Part shown: positions 33,989 through 44,440 of the stretch, piece by piece
How the letters are laid out: every line of letters starts with the position of its first letter
How positions within the stretch are numbered: the stretch's first letter is position 1
Notes under the pieces: generated by a model
Told to the model about the DNA's origin: nothing
Seen by the model: only the letters and a program-made list of their open reading frames with translations
The model's database searches: none
NCBI RefSeq assembly: GCF_019703515.2
Contig: NC_059374.1
Coordinates: 17,647,095-17,711,094 of the forward strand
Length of the DNA: 64,000 nucleotides
Source: Myxocyprinus asiaticus
Taxonomy: Eukaryota; Chordata; Actinopteri; Cypriniformes; Catostomidae
Direction of reading: 5' to 3'
Program-made: the position numbers and the translations under genes

Positions 33989-36334
33989 TGAAGAGCTCTG
34001 TAATTAAAATTGAATGGGAGTCAATGGAAACATATGACAAGTAAATATTCCATTGTATAACTCTGTATCATTGGATTTGTAGAGCTCTATAATTGGAGTG
34101 TTAACAGTTAGGGAGCTCTAACTGAAAATCTCACTTGTAAAAATTCAATCATAGAGCTCTGTAATTGGAATTCTTACTAGTAAAAATTCAACTGTGACGC
34201 TGGGAACGTTAAAAGCTATTTTGGCCTTCCATAGCTTGACAGTGTGCATGCGTTCATTTCTATTGTGACAAGCATTCGATGTTAAAGCTCACTGTTTTCT
34301 CTCCAGCAAGTGGAAAACCTCTCGCATGAATCCCTGATCCGCCGGGCTTCCTGTTTGGTCACAGACAGCGCCAACACGTACCTCTCTCAGACCACACTGG
34401 CCCTTGTGGATGCCCTCACACAATATGCCAAGGTAAGATAGTACATTAACACTGCATCCAACCATAAACCAACCAGTTTTAGTTTTGTATCTTAAAAGTG
34501 CACTCCGCGATTCCTGAGAAACACTGTTGATATTCGAACTCAACTGCCAAAACAAACACACCCCTCCCTTCAGTGCTCCCTTGGAAGCTCAGCCCCCCAA
34601 ATTCATGCACGCAAATTCATTCCTTTTACCTCTCGAAGGTCTCTCCACCGCTGAAAAGCCTCGCCGATGTTGACGTGGCTCCTAGCCCTCGACTTATCAT
34701 AATCTTTCTTTATTAGTTTATATTCGTCTGACCTTTTCTCTTGGTCTGTTTCTCAGCCATTTGTCCTCAGAGTTTAAAAAGTTCGCACTAGCCAGATTTG
34801 CCATCGCTCTTCTAATGAATTTCCCTCTTGCTCTGCCTGTGCACGTGCAAGAACCACCCCCTGTTGCTGATTGGCTGGAGTAGTGTTGTGTGGATCGGTC
34901 CAATCCACTTTGTTTTTGTCCCTTTACAGAGCCAGGGCTGTGTACAAATACTAGATTGTTTTTCAGCCCACCCACAGAACGGACAGTTAGCAGACTGTGA
35001 GGAGATATTTGCAGAATTGTACAGATTGTATTGGATTAGAATTACTGAGTGCACCTTTAAGTGTTGTCATTGCATTACAAGTTTTTAACATATGTAAGTC
35101 ATTTTATCATCTTGTCTGTTCCGTAGGCACTACATACACTCATTTCCCTTCAGAAACAATATATATCCTCAATAGGAAAACTTACAACTGTTGAAGAGGA
35201 CAGTATTTGGCAGGTGATCATTGGCCAACGAGTAGAGGTAAATTCTGTTTATTCATATATGTTTTTATTTTATTTTATTTTTTTTAAGAACTAGGACTTC
35301 TTTAGATTTATCTAAGTGTTGTTTATCTTTCGAAAGGACATGGCCTAGATTAGTGGTTCCCAACTGTTAGGTTGTGACCAAACAATGTGTCGTAGGTCTG
35401 TTCTGATAGGGTTGCAGACAGCAAGGGAAAAACAAAACTAAATACATATAATAAAATGCAGCTAACCATATAATCGTGCATGGCTAGGATAGAAAAATAT
35501 AGACATAAATATTTTTTAAAAAGTAGGAAAAAATGTTTACCACATTTTTTGTTGTTGACGTCAAAGGCAATGCGTTTAAAACAACTTGATCATACTCTAT
35601 ACGGTATTTTGGCATATTTAAAATACGACCCAGACTATATTAAATGGTTTGTGCCAACCACAATGTATTTTATGCAGTAAATTATTTGCTGCTGAGAGCC
35701 TTATAAACAAAGTTTTGGTATTGTGTTGGGATGCCACTTGATGTCTAATGTAAAATTTAGGACCTGATGCAAAACCAGTTGAGAAACACTGGCCTACCTT
35801 ATGATTTTTAAGACTACTAACAGACCTTGTTAATTTTAATTAGCTACTTGAAAAGGACACCCATTTGATTTCAATGATAATTATAGAGCTTTCAATTTTT
35901 TTAGGTTGGTGAAAGACTGGAAGAATGTAAACACTTTGAGTCTAACTGGATGAATGCCATTAACATCTGTGAGTTGTCAGCAGAGGCAGCCTACAATTCA
36001 GGTGTGTTTATGAATCTTTTACATCAAACTTTGATACATTTTGTATATTTCCTCTGCAATCTAAAAAAAAAAAAAAAAAAAGATTGCTCTTGTCTGTAAA
36101 ACTGATTTAGCCCTAATATTTTTTACAGGAGCTGAGCATGCAGGTACAACAACAAAGACTAATCTACAGGTGGCACAGTCCAAAGTAGATGAGGTTAGAC
36201 AGATCTCAAAAGAAGCAGAGAAAAAGCTGGCAGAAACTAAAGCAGAAGAAATCCAGAGAATGGCGGAGTATGCCTCTAGTATTAAGATTCAAGACCTGGA
36301 GGATCTTCCAGAGGCGTACCTTCGCGAAGACTAA
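33454..36334 (+). CDS. diablo: Diablo (Smac), mitochondrial IAP-antagonist, six coding exons
   Basis: The exons 33454-33497, 33628-33730, 34307-34432, 35127-35237, 35905-36001 and 36129-36334 splice with GT-AG junctions into an unbroken frame of 228 residues (human precursor 239). Residues 1-43 form an arginine-bearing mitochondrial presequence. Residues 44-47 are AVPF, the IAP-binding tetrapeptide exposed after import processing (AVPI in mammals). The rest is the helical dimer body: [46 protein letters not shown], and the C-terminus EAYLRED identical to human. When released from the intermembrane space the mature dimer binds BIR domains of XIAP/cIAPs and frees caspases. The start MAAL was chosen by family match. 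The frame is also open upstream to an ATG at 33250, but that extension resembles nothing. Introns 1 and 5 are about 130 bp, and introns 2-4 are 570-700 bp and carry repeats. Fish may have two paralogues, and which this is cannot be told here. Confidence 0.96.
33621..33630 (+). promoter_or_regulatory. Tandem NAGNAG splice acceptor, diablo exon 2
   Basis: TTTGCAGCAG offers two in-frame AG acceptors three bases apart. Use of the first gives residues N15-R16-P17, and use of the second replaces N-R with K. Both keep the frame, within the presequence. Confidence 0.7.
33958..33986. repeat. (CA)n microsatellite in diablo intron 2
   Basis: Fourteen CA units, uninterrupted. Confidence 0.95.
33988..34195. 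repeat. Degenerate GAGCTCTGTAATT repeats in diablo intron 2
   Basis: GAGCTCT occurs at about 33994, 34083, 34114 and 34157, three times followed by (G/A)TAATT(A/G), with AAAATTCAA between. It looks like an old tandem repeat or palindromic element. Confidence 0.5.
34492..35060. mobile_element. MITE in diablo intron 3
   Basis: The ends TTAAAAGTGCACTCCGCGAT and, on the complement, TTAAAGGTGCACTCAGTAAT are inverted, beginning with TTAA. A related end is at 15887. About 570 bp with no coding content. Confidence 0.7.
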
Positions 36335-36399
36335 AATAATAGTGAAACGGGCTGTATAAAAGAACACATTTTCTTTGAGTTTATGATTCTGTAGCAAGC

Positions 36400-36405
36400 A
36401 ATAAA
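36400..36405 (+). terminator. Polyadenylation signal AATAAA (diablo, proximal)
   Basis: AATAAA 66 bases after the diablo stop. A second AATAAA at 36593-36598, closely followed by a GT/T-rich stretch, is the likelier main site, and a third is at 36938-36943. Confidence 0.5.
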
Positions 36406-36592
36406 TCATTGAATCCAGAATGCATCTTGATGTGAAATTGCAGAGAGTATTGGTTATGGAATGTTCAGACATCATGCTATTAAAAGCTATATTGGATCAA
36501 GCTTTGGTTAGTATTTGTAGATTGCCATTTTTAGCAAGGCAAATATTGTGTAATATGACTGACAGACAGTCATTACTATCTCCTTGAAGAAC

Positions 36593-36598
36593 AATAAA
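36593..36598 (+). terminator. Polyadenylation signal AATAAA (diablo, distal)
   Basis: Followed by GTGTTTC and a T-rich stretch as expected of a cleavage region, giving a 3' UTR of about 280 bases. Confidence 0.5.
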
Positions 36599-36619
36599 GT
36601 GTTTCAAATTTACTGGAAA

Positions 36620-37425
36620 AAAAAAAAGATTAATAATGCAGCATGTAAAATACATGGCAACTACATATAGAACAGAACCAAAGATCACACTGATTTGATA
36701 TTTATGTACATGTATATATTTCCCATATTTAATGTTCGTTTACTCTTTGGTGTGCAATTGTCTTGTGTTAATGCAACACTGAAATTGTACCGCAGGAGTT
36801 TGTGGTATTCAATTGTATATTCTACAAAGTTGCAGGCTATATTGTTTTATATTTTTAAGAAAACATCTGTTATTTATTACCTTAATTGATAAATGGCAAA
36901 TTTATTCAGACCAGTTTTTGTAAAAAGTGTGAATTCCAATAAATTGTTTTCTTGAGCTGAATTATGCTGTCTGTTGTGGGTGCATACTTGCATGTTTTGG
37001 GGTTCAGTATGCTTGCCTTGTAGAATGTGCATTGCAAAGTGAGTTTGCATTGAATTAATCAACATTAAATTATAGCTGAAGGCTTTTATTTGGTAACAGT
37101 GAATATCATTACACCAGCATGCAAAAACGTAAGCTAAAAAATAACGTTTTGCGTGTGCGCGTGTGTATGCAAAATATAATTTCTTTGCTTTTGCTTTTGG
37201 GTTCACATTCAGCCAACCCAGATCACATTTGTCAAGACAAGGACAGATATGTACTGTTAACCAGCAGGTGGCAATGTCATGCTATTTATGTTTTGTTCTA
37301 CACATGCCAAAATCAAATCAAGTTGAACGCAATCAGTGAAGTCTGTCCTTCCTATCAGCTATAACCCATAGTGACCTAGCAAACTATAATTTAAAATTGT
37401 AAAACCAATTGCATCAGAAATGTTG
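36620..37425. other. Intergenic after diablo
   Basis: AT-rich. Short open frames on both strands have no recognisable product. Confidence 0.4.
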
Positions 37426-37654
37426 GTGACACTTTACAATAAGGTTTCATTAGTTAACTACATTAGTTAACATGAACAAAAAAAAAAAAAAAACAACAAC
37501 AACAAAAAAATACTTTTACAGCATTTATTAATCTTGGTTGATGGTAATTTCAACATATACCTTTTTAAAATTAAAAGTTGTATATTTTAACATTTGTTAA
37601 TGCACTATGAACTAACTATGAAAAAATTAGCATTAGCATTCTGAGATGTTATTC

Positions 37655-38285
37655 TTCTCACCACAATTGTACAGAGCGGTTATCTGAGTTTCCGTAGACT
37701 TTGTCAGTCTGAACCAGTCTGGCCATTCTCTGTTGATCTCTCTCATCAACAAGGCGTTTCCATCCACAGAACTGCCGCTCACTGGATATCTTTTTGTTTT
37801 TGGCACCATTCGGAGTAAATTCTAGAGACTGTTGTGTGTGAAAATCCCAGGAGATCAGCAGTTACAGAAATACTCAAACCAGCCCGTCTTGCACCAACAA
37901 TCATCCATGCGATTATCTACCCAGCCAATCATGTGGAAGCAGTGCATAAAATCATGCAGATACGGGTCAGGAGCTTCAGTTAATGTTCACATCATCCATC
38001 AGAATGGGGAAAAAATTTGATCTCAGTGATTTGGACCGTGGCATGATTGTCTCCTGGGATTTTCACACACAACAGTCTCTAGAATTTACTCAGAATGGGG
38101 CCAAAAACAAAAAGACATCCAGTGAGCGGCAGTTCTGTGGATGGAAACGCCTTGTTGATGAGAGAGATCAACAGAGAATGGCCAGACTGGTTCGAACTAA
38201 CAAAGTCTACGGTAACTCAGATAACCCCTCTGTACAATTGTGGTGAGAAGAATATCATCTCAGAATGCTGTTCTGAGATACGGGT
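37655..38285. mobile_element. Inverted duplication of a Tc1-like transposase fragment
   Basis: The right arm (about 37995-38285) encodes MGKKFDLSDLDRGMIV, TSSERQFCGWKRLVDERD and RMARLVRTNK, the N-terminal DNA-binding region of a fish Tc1 lineage also present at 62713-63259. The left arm (37655-37856) is the near-exact complement of about 38056-38280, so the two form a palindrome with about 200-bp arms around a central part of about 200 bp. The transposase frame skips part of the helix-turn-helix after GMIV, and the element has lost its ends. Confidence 0.85.
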
Positions 38286-38350
38286 TGGCGCTGTTTTGGC
38301 GACATGAGGGGGACCTACACAATATTAGGCAGGTGGTTTGTGGCTGATCA

Positions 38351-38376
38351 GTGTGTGTGTGTGTGTGTGTGTGTGT
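38351..38376. repeat. (GT)n microsatellite
   Basis: Thirteen GT units. Confidence 0.9.
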
Positions 38377-38450
38377 CAAAAGTTTTGAAACACTTGACTG
38401 AAATGTTTCTCATGATCTTAAAAATCTTTTGCTCTAAAGGCGTATGCCAA

Positions 38451-38474
38451 TATATATATATATATATATATATA
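38451..38474. repeat. (TA)n microsatellite
   Basis: Twelve TA units. Confidence 0.9.
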
Positions 38475-39000
38475 ATTTAACCCCTAAAGACATGAACTGT
38501 AATTTTGCAATGTATGTAGGAAATCATGACCACTCACATTTAAATGAAGACTCCAGTCATATCAGTAACCTTATAACCTTATTCTACATGGAGAGGGTCC
38601 GCATATGGGGGCAGCCATGTTAGAATCACATTACCAGCCGAATACTACTCTCTTTATCTCAGTAACCGTCCTTTTATTTGACACATTCACTCACTGATTA
38701 AAGTAATCATGACTGACTGTGAATACTAAATTTCTTCAATGACATCTAAACTGAAAACTATTGATTTTAAATGATGCTGCATCCAAGCTGTTAGGTGTCA
38801 GTGTAAGTCCAAGATGACACAAAGACAAAAGTTACAAAAAAGACAAAAGCACCTTTAATGCACTATGAACTAACAATGAGCAATTGTATTTTTTTTAACT
38901 AACATTAACAAAGATGAATAAATGCTGTAAAACATATATTGTTAATTGTTAGTTCATGATACCTTATACTAGAACCTTTTTGTAAAGTATGATGTAATAA

Positions 39001-39870
39001 GCATACAGTAGTTAATAATCATTTCTTACAGTAAAGTTATGGCATTAAGAACAGGGCTTAAAGAGCTGTCTTCAAAAGGTGAAAAGTTGGGCTTATTTGC
39101 CATTTGATACTGTGGTCTACAAAAATGTATTTAATGCCAGATATTTCAAAATTGACATATTCCTATTGCACGTCTCACAAGAGATATTTAAAAATGAAAG
39201 CAACAAACCTGACCTGACTTGACCTCAGTTCGATCATTCCATATCTTTAGCGTTACGGATCAGTCTCTGTATTAAATGACGCAGTGGTGCAACAATAATT
39301 CTGATCATTAAGGTTGGGTTTTATTTACAATGACAATCCCGGAAGTCATCAATGAATAAAATATTTCACTGTGTGCAACATTTCCCAGATGTCTTTGCAT
39401 TTCAGTGAGAGACAGAAGTCACAAACATTCAGAAGGAAGCCAATAAAAATGATTGATTGGTGTAAATGGCACCACTCAGCTGGGGATTTATCACTCTCTG
39501 GAGGACATAAATAAAACCCAAGGATCATGGAATGCGTGCCCAGCATGGCTCATGCTTTAATCTGAATGAACTGGGCGACATTCACTGAGAGAATATATGT
39601 AGCCTCCTGGGAACCCTGAGTCAAGTCGTTAAAAGATAACTTGTTTTGCAGTGTTACACAAACTATTGCAGAATATTGCAGAAACTGCATCCTAAAGCAT
39701 GGCCACATATCTAATTTGAGAAAGCAGCCATTTATTTGCTCTGACAACTTGTGATGATTTATAGATTAAATGAGCTTCAAAACCAAAATATCCCGGGATA
39801 GTCTTTCGCTTCTTGTCTTGTGTTTCTGTGTAGCCTTATATTTCTTCATCCACTGCATGCAGCTCATGCA
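39001..39870. other. Intergenic, nothing recognised
   Basis: No supportable exon or repeat terminus. Minus-strand open frames of 65 codons are uninformative. Confidence 0.4.
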
Positions 39871-39873
39871 TTA

Positions 39874-40098
39874 CCCCCCAGCTAAAACCAGCCTAAACTG
39901 GCTGGCGGGTCTTAGCTGGTTTAAGATGGTCTCCCAGCCGAGCTAGTGCTAAACTGGTAAGCTGGGAGGCCAGCTGATCTCCCAGCCTGACCAGCTAAAA
40001 AGTGCCCAAACCCCCTCTAAAACCAGCCAGGTGAGCAGCCTGACCAGGATGGAGGGCCAGCTAAGACCATCCAACTAGCTTGGGCTGGTTTTTAGCTG
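39874..40098. repeat. Inverted-repeat element of CCAGCTAAAACCAGC motifs
   Basis: Alternating CCAGCTAA/AACCAGCC and complementary TTAGCTGG/GGCTGG motifs along 220 bp. The outer ends (CCCCAGCTAAAACCAGCC and GGGCTGGTTTTTAGCTG) are inverted. This is a palindromic MITE-like repeat. Confidence 0.7.
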
Positions 40099-40315
40099 TT
40101 TTTAACAGTTAATTCTATTATAATTTCAAAATAAGCTTCCTCGGAAAGAAAGTAAATCGTATAATTAAAATACAGTTTTGCTCTGCATTGTTGACCGTTT
40201 ATTTTTAGTCGGACTGAACGGTACCGCCCACGCGTGGTCCGGCTGCAGAAGCTTCACACACTGAGTTGATTCAACGAGGAGGAACTCAGTGCTGCTGCGC
40301 CTGCAGTCAGAAATC

Positions 40316-40406
40316 ATGGCTAAGGAAGTAAGACACATATTTGGGAATTGCACATTTTTCCTCGGACTGTTACCTTTCCTCTGCGTTCTGTTTTGCGTCT
40401 TTACTG
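40316..40406 (+). CDS. Possible first coding exon of a secreted or membrane protein
   Basis: An ATG in good context (AAATCATGG) opens MAKEVRHIFGNCTFFLGLLP and then FLCVLFCVFT: a short basic N-terminus followed by about 17 hydrophobic residues, as in a signal peptide or type-II anchor. A GT donor (GGTGGGTAC) after 40406 would end the exon in phase 1, as is common after signal-peptide exons. A stronger donor (GAAGTAAGA) after 40327 would leave only MAKE. The region just upstream (40200-40315) is GC-richer than its surroundings, as a 5' UTR often is. A candidate second exon at 42282-42356 fits the phase. No family is recognised. Could equally be chance. Confidence 0.35.
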
Positions 40407-40439
40407 GTGGGTACTTTTCCTTTTCCAGAATGAAGTTCA

Positions 40440-40770
40440 ATCATCTTGAATTGGACTCGGTTTAAAGTTAACATGCAAGTTTGTGCCGGAAGTTTACCTA
40501 GTGAGTGGTGATGGGATGCGATCATGTGTAAATATATAAAGGATGCTCCGTACAGCTGATTAAGTTATGCTGAAGAACTTCCATAATTATTAAACAAGGG
40601 ATTTTACATACAGCTAGAGTGCAAGAGTGTCCATCTGTTATACATTTGTGTTTACATGATTTATTCTCTTTTAAAACTTTAAGATTTAAACGTATAAGTA
40701 ATAATATGAATGCAAAATGTTAGTAGCACCTCTTTTTGTGTTTTTTATTGGTAACTCTTCAAAGTAAGGT
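40440..40770. other. Possible intron, nothing recognised
   Basis: No repeat termini or exons seen. Confidence 0.3.
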
Positions 40771-41040
40771 TGTAGCTATTGGTTAACATCAGTTAACTAC
40801 ACATGAACTAACAATGAACAATACTTTTACAGCACTTATTCATCTTGGTTAATGTTCATTTCAACATATAGTTATACATTTTTTACATTAAAAGTTGTAG
40901 CATTCGTTTTATGAACTAGCATGAAGTAACAATGAGCAATTGTATTTTCATAAATGAACATTGACCAAGATAAGTGCTGTTAAAAACATTGTTCATTGTT
41001 ATTATGCAGTTACTAATGTTAACAAATAGAACCTTATTGT
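40771..41040. mobile_element. GGTAACACTTT-family MITE, full copy
   Basis: Palindromic: GGTTAACATCAGTTAACTAC... against ...CAGTTACTAATGTTAACAAA, with GGTAACTCTTCAAAGTAAGG and AACCTTATTG at the ends. Confidence 0.75.
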
Positions 41041-41167
41041 TTAATTGTATGTTGCACATCATTTTATGTAAACCAAGTTTTTTGCATTTGCATTGCAAAG
41101 AGATGGAATTTTCTGTATTTATCAGACTATCAATCAATGGAAGCAGAGCTTAATACTCCATTAAAGA

Positions 41168-41769
41168 AATATTCCAGGTTCAGTACAAGTTAAGCTCAAT
41201 CGACAGCATTTTTGGCATAATGTTGATTACCACAGAAATGAATTTTAATTCGTCCCTCATTTTCTTTAAAAAAAAAAAAAAAAAAAATCAAGGTTACAGT
41301 GAAGCACTTACAATATAAGTCAGTGGGGCCAACTTTAGAAAGTTTTAAAGGCAGAAATGTGAAGCTTATAATTTTATTTAAAAAAAACCCACTTATATTA
41401 ATTTTTCTGTTAAAACTCATGTATTATTTGAGCTGAACAGTTTAAATAATCATTTTATGATCATTTTAGAGTTTGTAACAAAGTTGTAAAACTGAATATA
41501 ACTTTAAACAGAAAAGGTTAGTAAGCAGTTTCATCACACTAAATCATGTTAACACACATATTGTTTATGTCTTGTGGCTATACTTTTGAAACTTTTGAGT
41601 ATTTTTATGTTTACAGATTGGCCCCATTGACTTCCATTGTAAGTGCCTTAAACCAAATATTTGCCTTTTTTTTTTTTTTGAAAAAAGTCTAAATAAACTT
41701 TTTTGGTAATCAACATTATGCTACAAATGCTGTCGATTGAGCTTAACTTGTATTGAACCCATAATATTC
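41168..41769. mobile_element. MITE with about 65-bp inverted ends
   Basis: The left end is AATATTCCAGGTTCAGTACA, followed by AGTTAAGCTCAATCGACAGC and GTTGATTACCACA. The right end is the complement (TGGTAATCAACATTATG, GCTGTCGATTGAGCTTAACT, AATATT). The interior is shared with 7018-7495. Confidence 0.9.
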
Positions 41770-42281
41770 TTGTAAGTTAACATAATTAGTTGCACAAGTT
41801 GTCTCTGAGTAGATTACAGTTCCACTGTCTCATGTACAGTATAGTGTATAGTGAAACACACAGACTGATGAACCAGAACCAAATGGTTGTAAAGTGGTGT
41901 GCTTGTGTGTGTACATCTGCTTCGAAACGTGTGAAGGTTTGGGTGTGTTTAGGCAAGGCAGTGGAGGGCATACTTCAGCATCCGAGAGGAAAAAAAGGAC
42001 TGCAGCCGCAGAGTCTGGAGGGATTGACCTGTTGTTGGGCACTCTGCCAGGGGCTCCCTCCACTTTTGTTGCCTTAAATATTAGGTTAAAATAAGAGAAT
42101 CTCCATGTCTGCCCCTTAGAAAAACACTGCAAGAGGAAGTGATCTGATAAACTGAATGACTATAATCATACCATTTGTAGCCTAATGGGAAGGGTGGAAA
42201 AATGGATGCAGTAAGTGTTTAACTATGAAGTATCTGCAAAATGGGTGGCACTGTTGATGTAATGGTAGTTTGTTTTTACAG

Positions 42282-42356
42282 ACCAGCTACTAGTGAAGCC
42301 TTGTACCAGACAAACAACAGAAATGCTGATTAGAAACCTCATAATTATTAAGCAAC
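42282..42356 (+). CDS. Candidate second exon for the 40316 gene
   Basis: 75 bp between a good acceptor (TTTGTTTTTACAG) and a strong donor (GTAAGTG). Only one frame is open, giving QLLVKPCTRQTTEMLIRN and LIIIKQ. It needs one base from the preceding exon, which is what the 40316-40406 exon supplies (junction codon GAC). It ends in phase 1. No homology recognised, and the intron would be 1.9 kb. Confidence 0.3.
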
Positions 42357-42674
42357 GTAAGTGAATGTAAAATTAACTACATGTATTTACCAGAGTATGG
42401 CAGACTATGTTGCATATCACTGATTTGAGGTAATAGAAAGATTTATTTATTTAGATTGGTGTAGTGTAGAAAGACTTATTGTGGCTGTTTGCTTGAGTAA
42501 TTCAATGCAATCTGCAACTTTGGTTTGAGGACATCTTTGTGTACGAAATGTATATTGTGGGACAAAGAGTCATTTTGTAACTTTCTCAGCTAGTACTCAG
42601 GGTAGGGTTGCACCAGCTGTGTGTAAGATATCACTCAAGTTTAAACTAAGTTCAAATTAAGGGCTAAAGCAAAG

Positions 42675-43063
42675 CCCAATGTATACTTCGGTTTTGACGC
42701 AAACACTTAGCATCTGCATACAGCCGAAGTATACTTCATTTGACTGTGCGTGCACATACAGGCGGTTGATGCATGTGAGCTACGACTGCTATAGGACACT
42801 GGACAATTTTATCTCCTGTTGTTTAGCAGCTATTACATCTTCTAGCACTTGTTCGTGACAGCAACGGCTCAACTGTGAGTATTGCCCCCTACTGGACCCA
42901 CTAATTAGTGTAAACAATTCCAAGCGCCTGTGCGTACTGCGCGTTCAGAGTACACACTGTTTGAAAAATTGGGCCGCACAATTTTCGCTGATGACGAAAT
43001 TTTCTTTACGTGTCCTGTGCACAGACGCTTAGCATTCGAGTCTAACCGAAGTATTCTTTGGGA
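42675..43063. mobile_element. MITE with CCCAATGTATACTTCGGTT ends
   Basis: CCCAATGTATACTTCGGTTT at the left, and on the complement of the right end CCCAAAGAATACTTCGGTTA. The 389-bp interior is CpG-rich and non-coding. Confidence 0.8.
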
Positions 43064-44140
43064 TTAGTAAATACTAGTTCGTTTGCAACTAAGTTAGTAC
43101 TTAATTTGGTTGCACCCCCGTTCTCATTGCAAAACTTAGCTAGTACGTTGTAAGCTCCCCGTTAAGCAATGTGTAGTCACATAATACAATGTTTACCTTT
43201 ACAGTATGTACAATAAGCAGCCTTCAAATTTGTAAAAAGTAGTGTTAAAAAGCCATGCATTTCAGTTTTATCTTGTCACAGTTGATGTTCAAACATCATC
43301 ATATGCAGTATGTCTAAAGGATTGAAGTCTGTCGTGCAAAACATAAGATCATTGATGTAATTTAATCCAGTTTTAATTTTACTCCAACTGCTACTCCTGG
43401 ATGGAGGCTTCCGTAAATATTAAGTTTATAAGTAGGGATACGTTTCACCTAAGTTTAATAGTGCAATGCTCAAATATTTAGTAGTGCCCATTTATGCCAC
43501 AACTAGGCCAACCGTTTCCAGGTGAATTGTCTGGATGCAGTAGTAGATGAATGTTTAGCCTTTAAGGCGATAATTGTGTTCTCATGTGGGTGATTGTATC
43601 ATAAAGTCAAAGTCTATGTCATTTTAAGAGATAATGATACTTAGCCAAAGTGTTTTATGGAGGTGTGGTCAAATCAGCTGTTTAGCTCCAACAAAGTATA
43701 TGTAAGTCAGCAACAGTGCAGTGATCATGTGTTTTTTTTCCATGCGGTTATTCAAAAGTATACATTTAGCAGACAGACCATGTCATATTGTTTTCACAGC
43801 AGTCACTATCGGCTAAGGACTTACAGGTTGATCCTGGGTCACAGAAGGACAAAGGGGGCATACACTGTGTCTGTGATAGCCTCACTGTCGTAGACTGAGA
43901 GAGAGTTAATGTTATGGAAATACAGTCAGCAAGTGTCACCCTGATCGGGCAAATTAGAGCAAGGTGAAAGCATTTTGCAAGCTCAGCACCTACAAACAGC
44001 AACCTTACTTTGAGGGTTACATATCATGGAGGCAATGCATTACAAGAATATTGGCTAGCCTATGTTGTTTCATTGCTGCATGATAAATGGGTTAGCCAGA
44101 CTGTGATTTAGAACTGTTTTTCATGTCAGTTGGCTTTCTA
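43064..44140. other. No gene seen
   Basis: Unique-looking AT-rich sequence with no supported exons. Confidence 0.35.
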
Positions 44141-44142
44141 CT

Positions 44143-44440
44143 TAAAGGAATAGTTCACCCAAAAAGGAAAAATCTGTCATTATTTTCTCACCCTCATATC
44201 TTTCCAAGCATGTTTGCTGTTATTGTTTTTCTCTTAACACAAAAGGAGAAATTGTAATGAATCTTCAAGCAGGCCTTTTCCATACAACAACTGTTCATAG
44301 TGACCTCATTAGTTAAGCTCGTACTTAAACTCCTAATGACTACTACTATAAAAGTCGTCCAACAGCATATAGGTTTGAAACGACATGAGGGTAAATAAAT
44401 GATGACAGAATTTTCATTTTTGGTTGAACTAATTCCTTCT
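44143..44440. mobile_element. TAGTTCACCAAAAA-family MITE, short copy
   Basis: AAGGAATAGTTCACCCAAAA and TCACCCTCATATCTTTCC at the left. Complementary GACATGAGGGTAAATAAATG and TTTTGGTTGAACTAATTCCT at the right. Confidence 0.8.

Larger units (their letters stand above)
37428..39000. mobile_element. GGTAACACTTTACAATAAGG-family MITE split by a 1.2-kb insert
   Basis: The left half is 37428-37616 and the right half 38856-38992. Both match the uninterrupted relatives at 40771-41040 and 50638-50958. The 19 bases TAATGCACTATGAACTAAC occur at the break on each side (37598-37616 and 38856-38874), so the 1239-bp intervening segment looks inserted. Confidence 0.7.
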
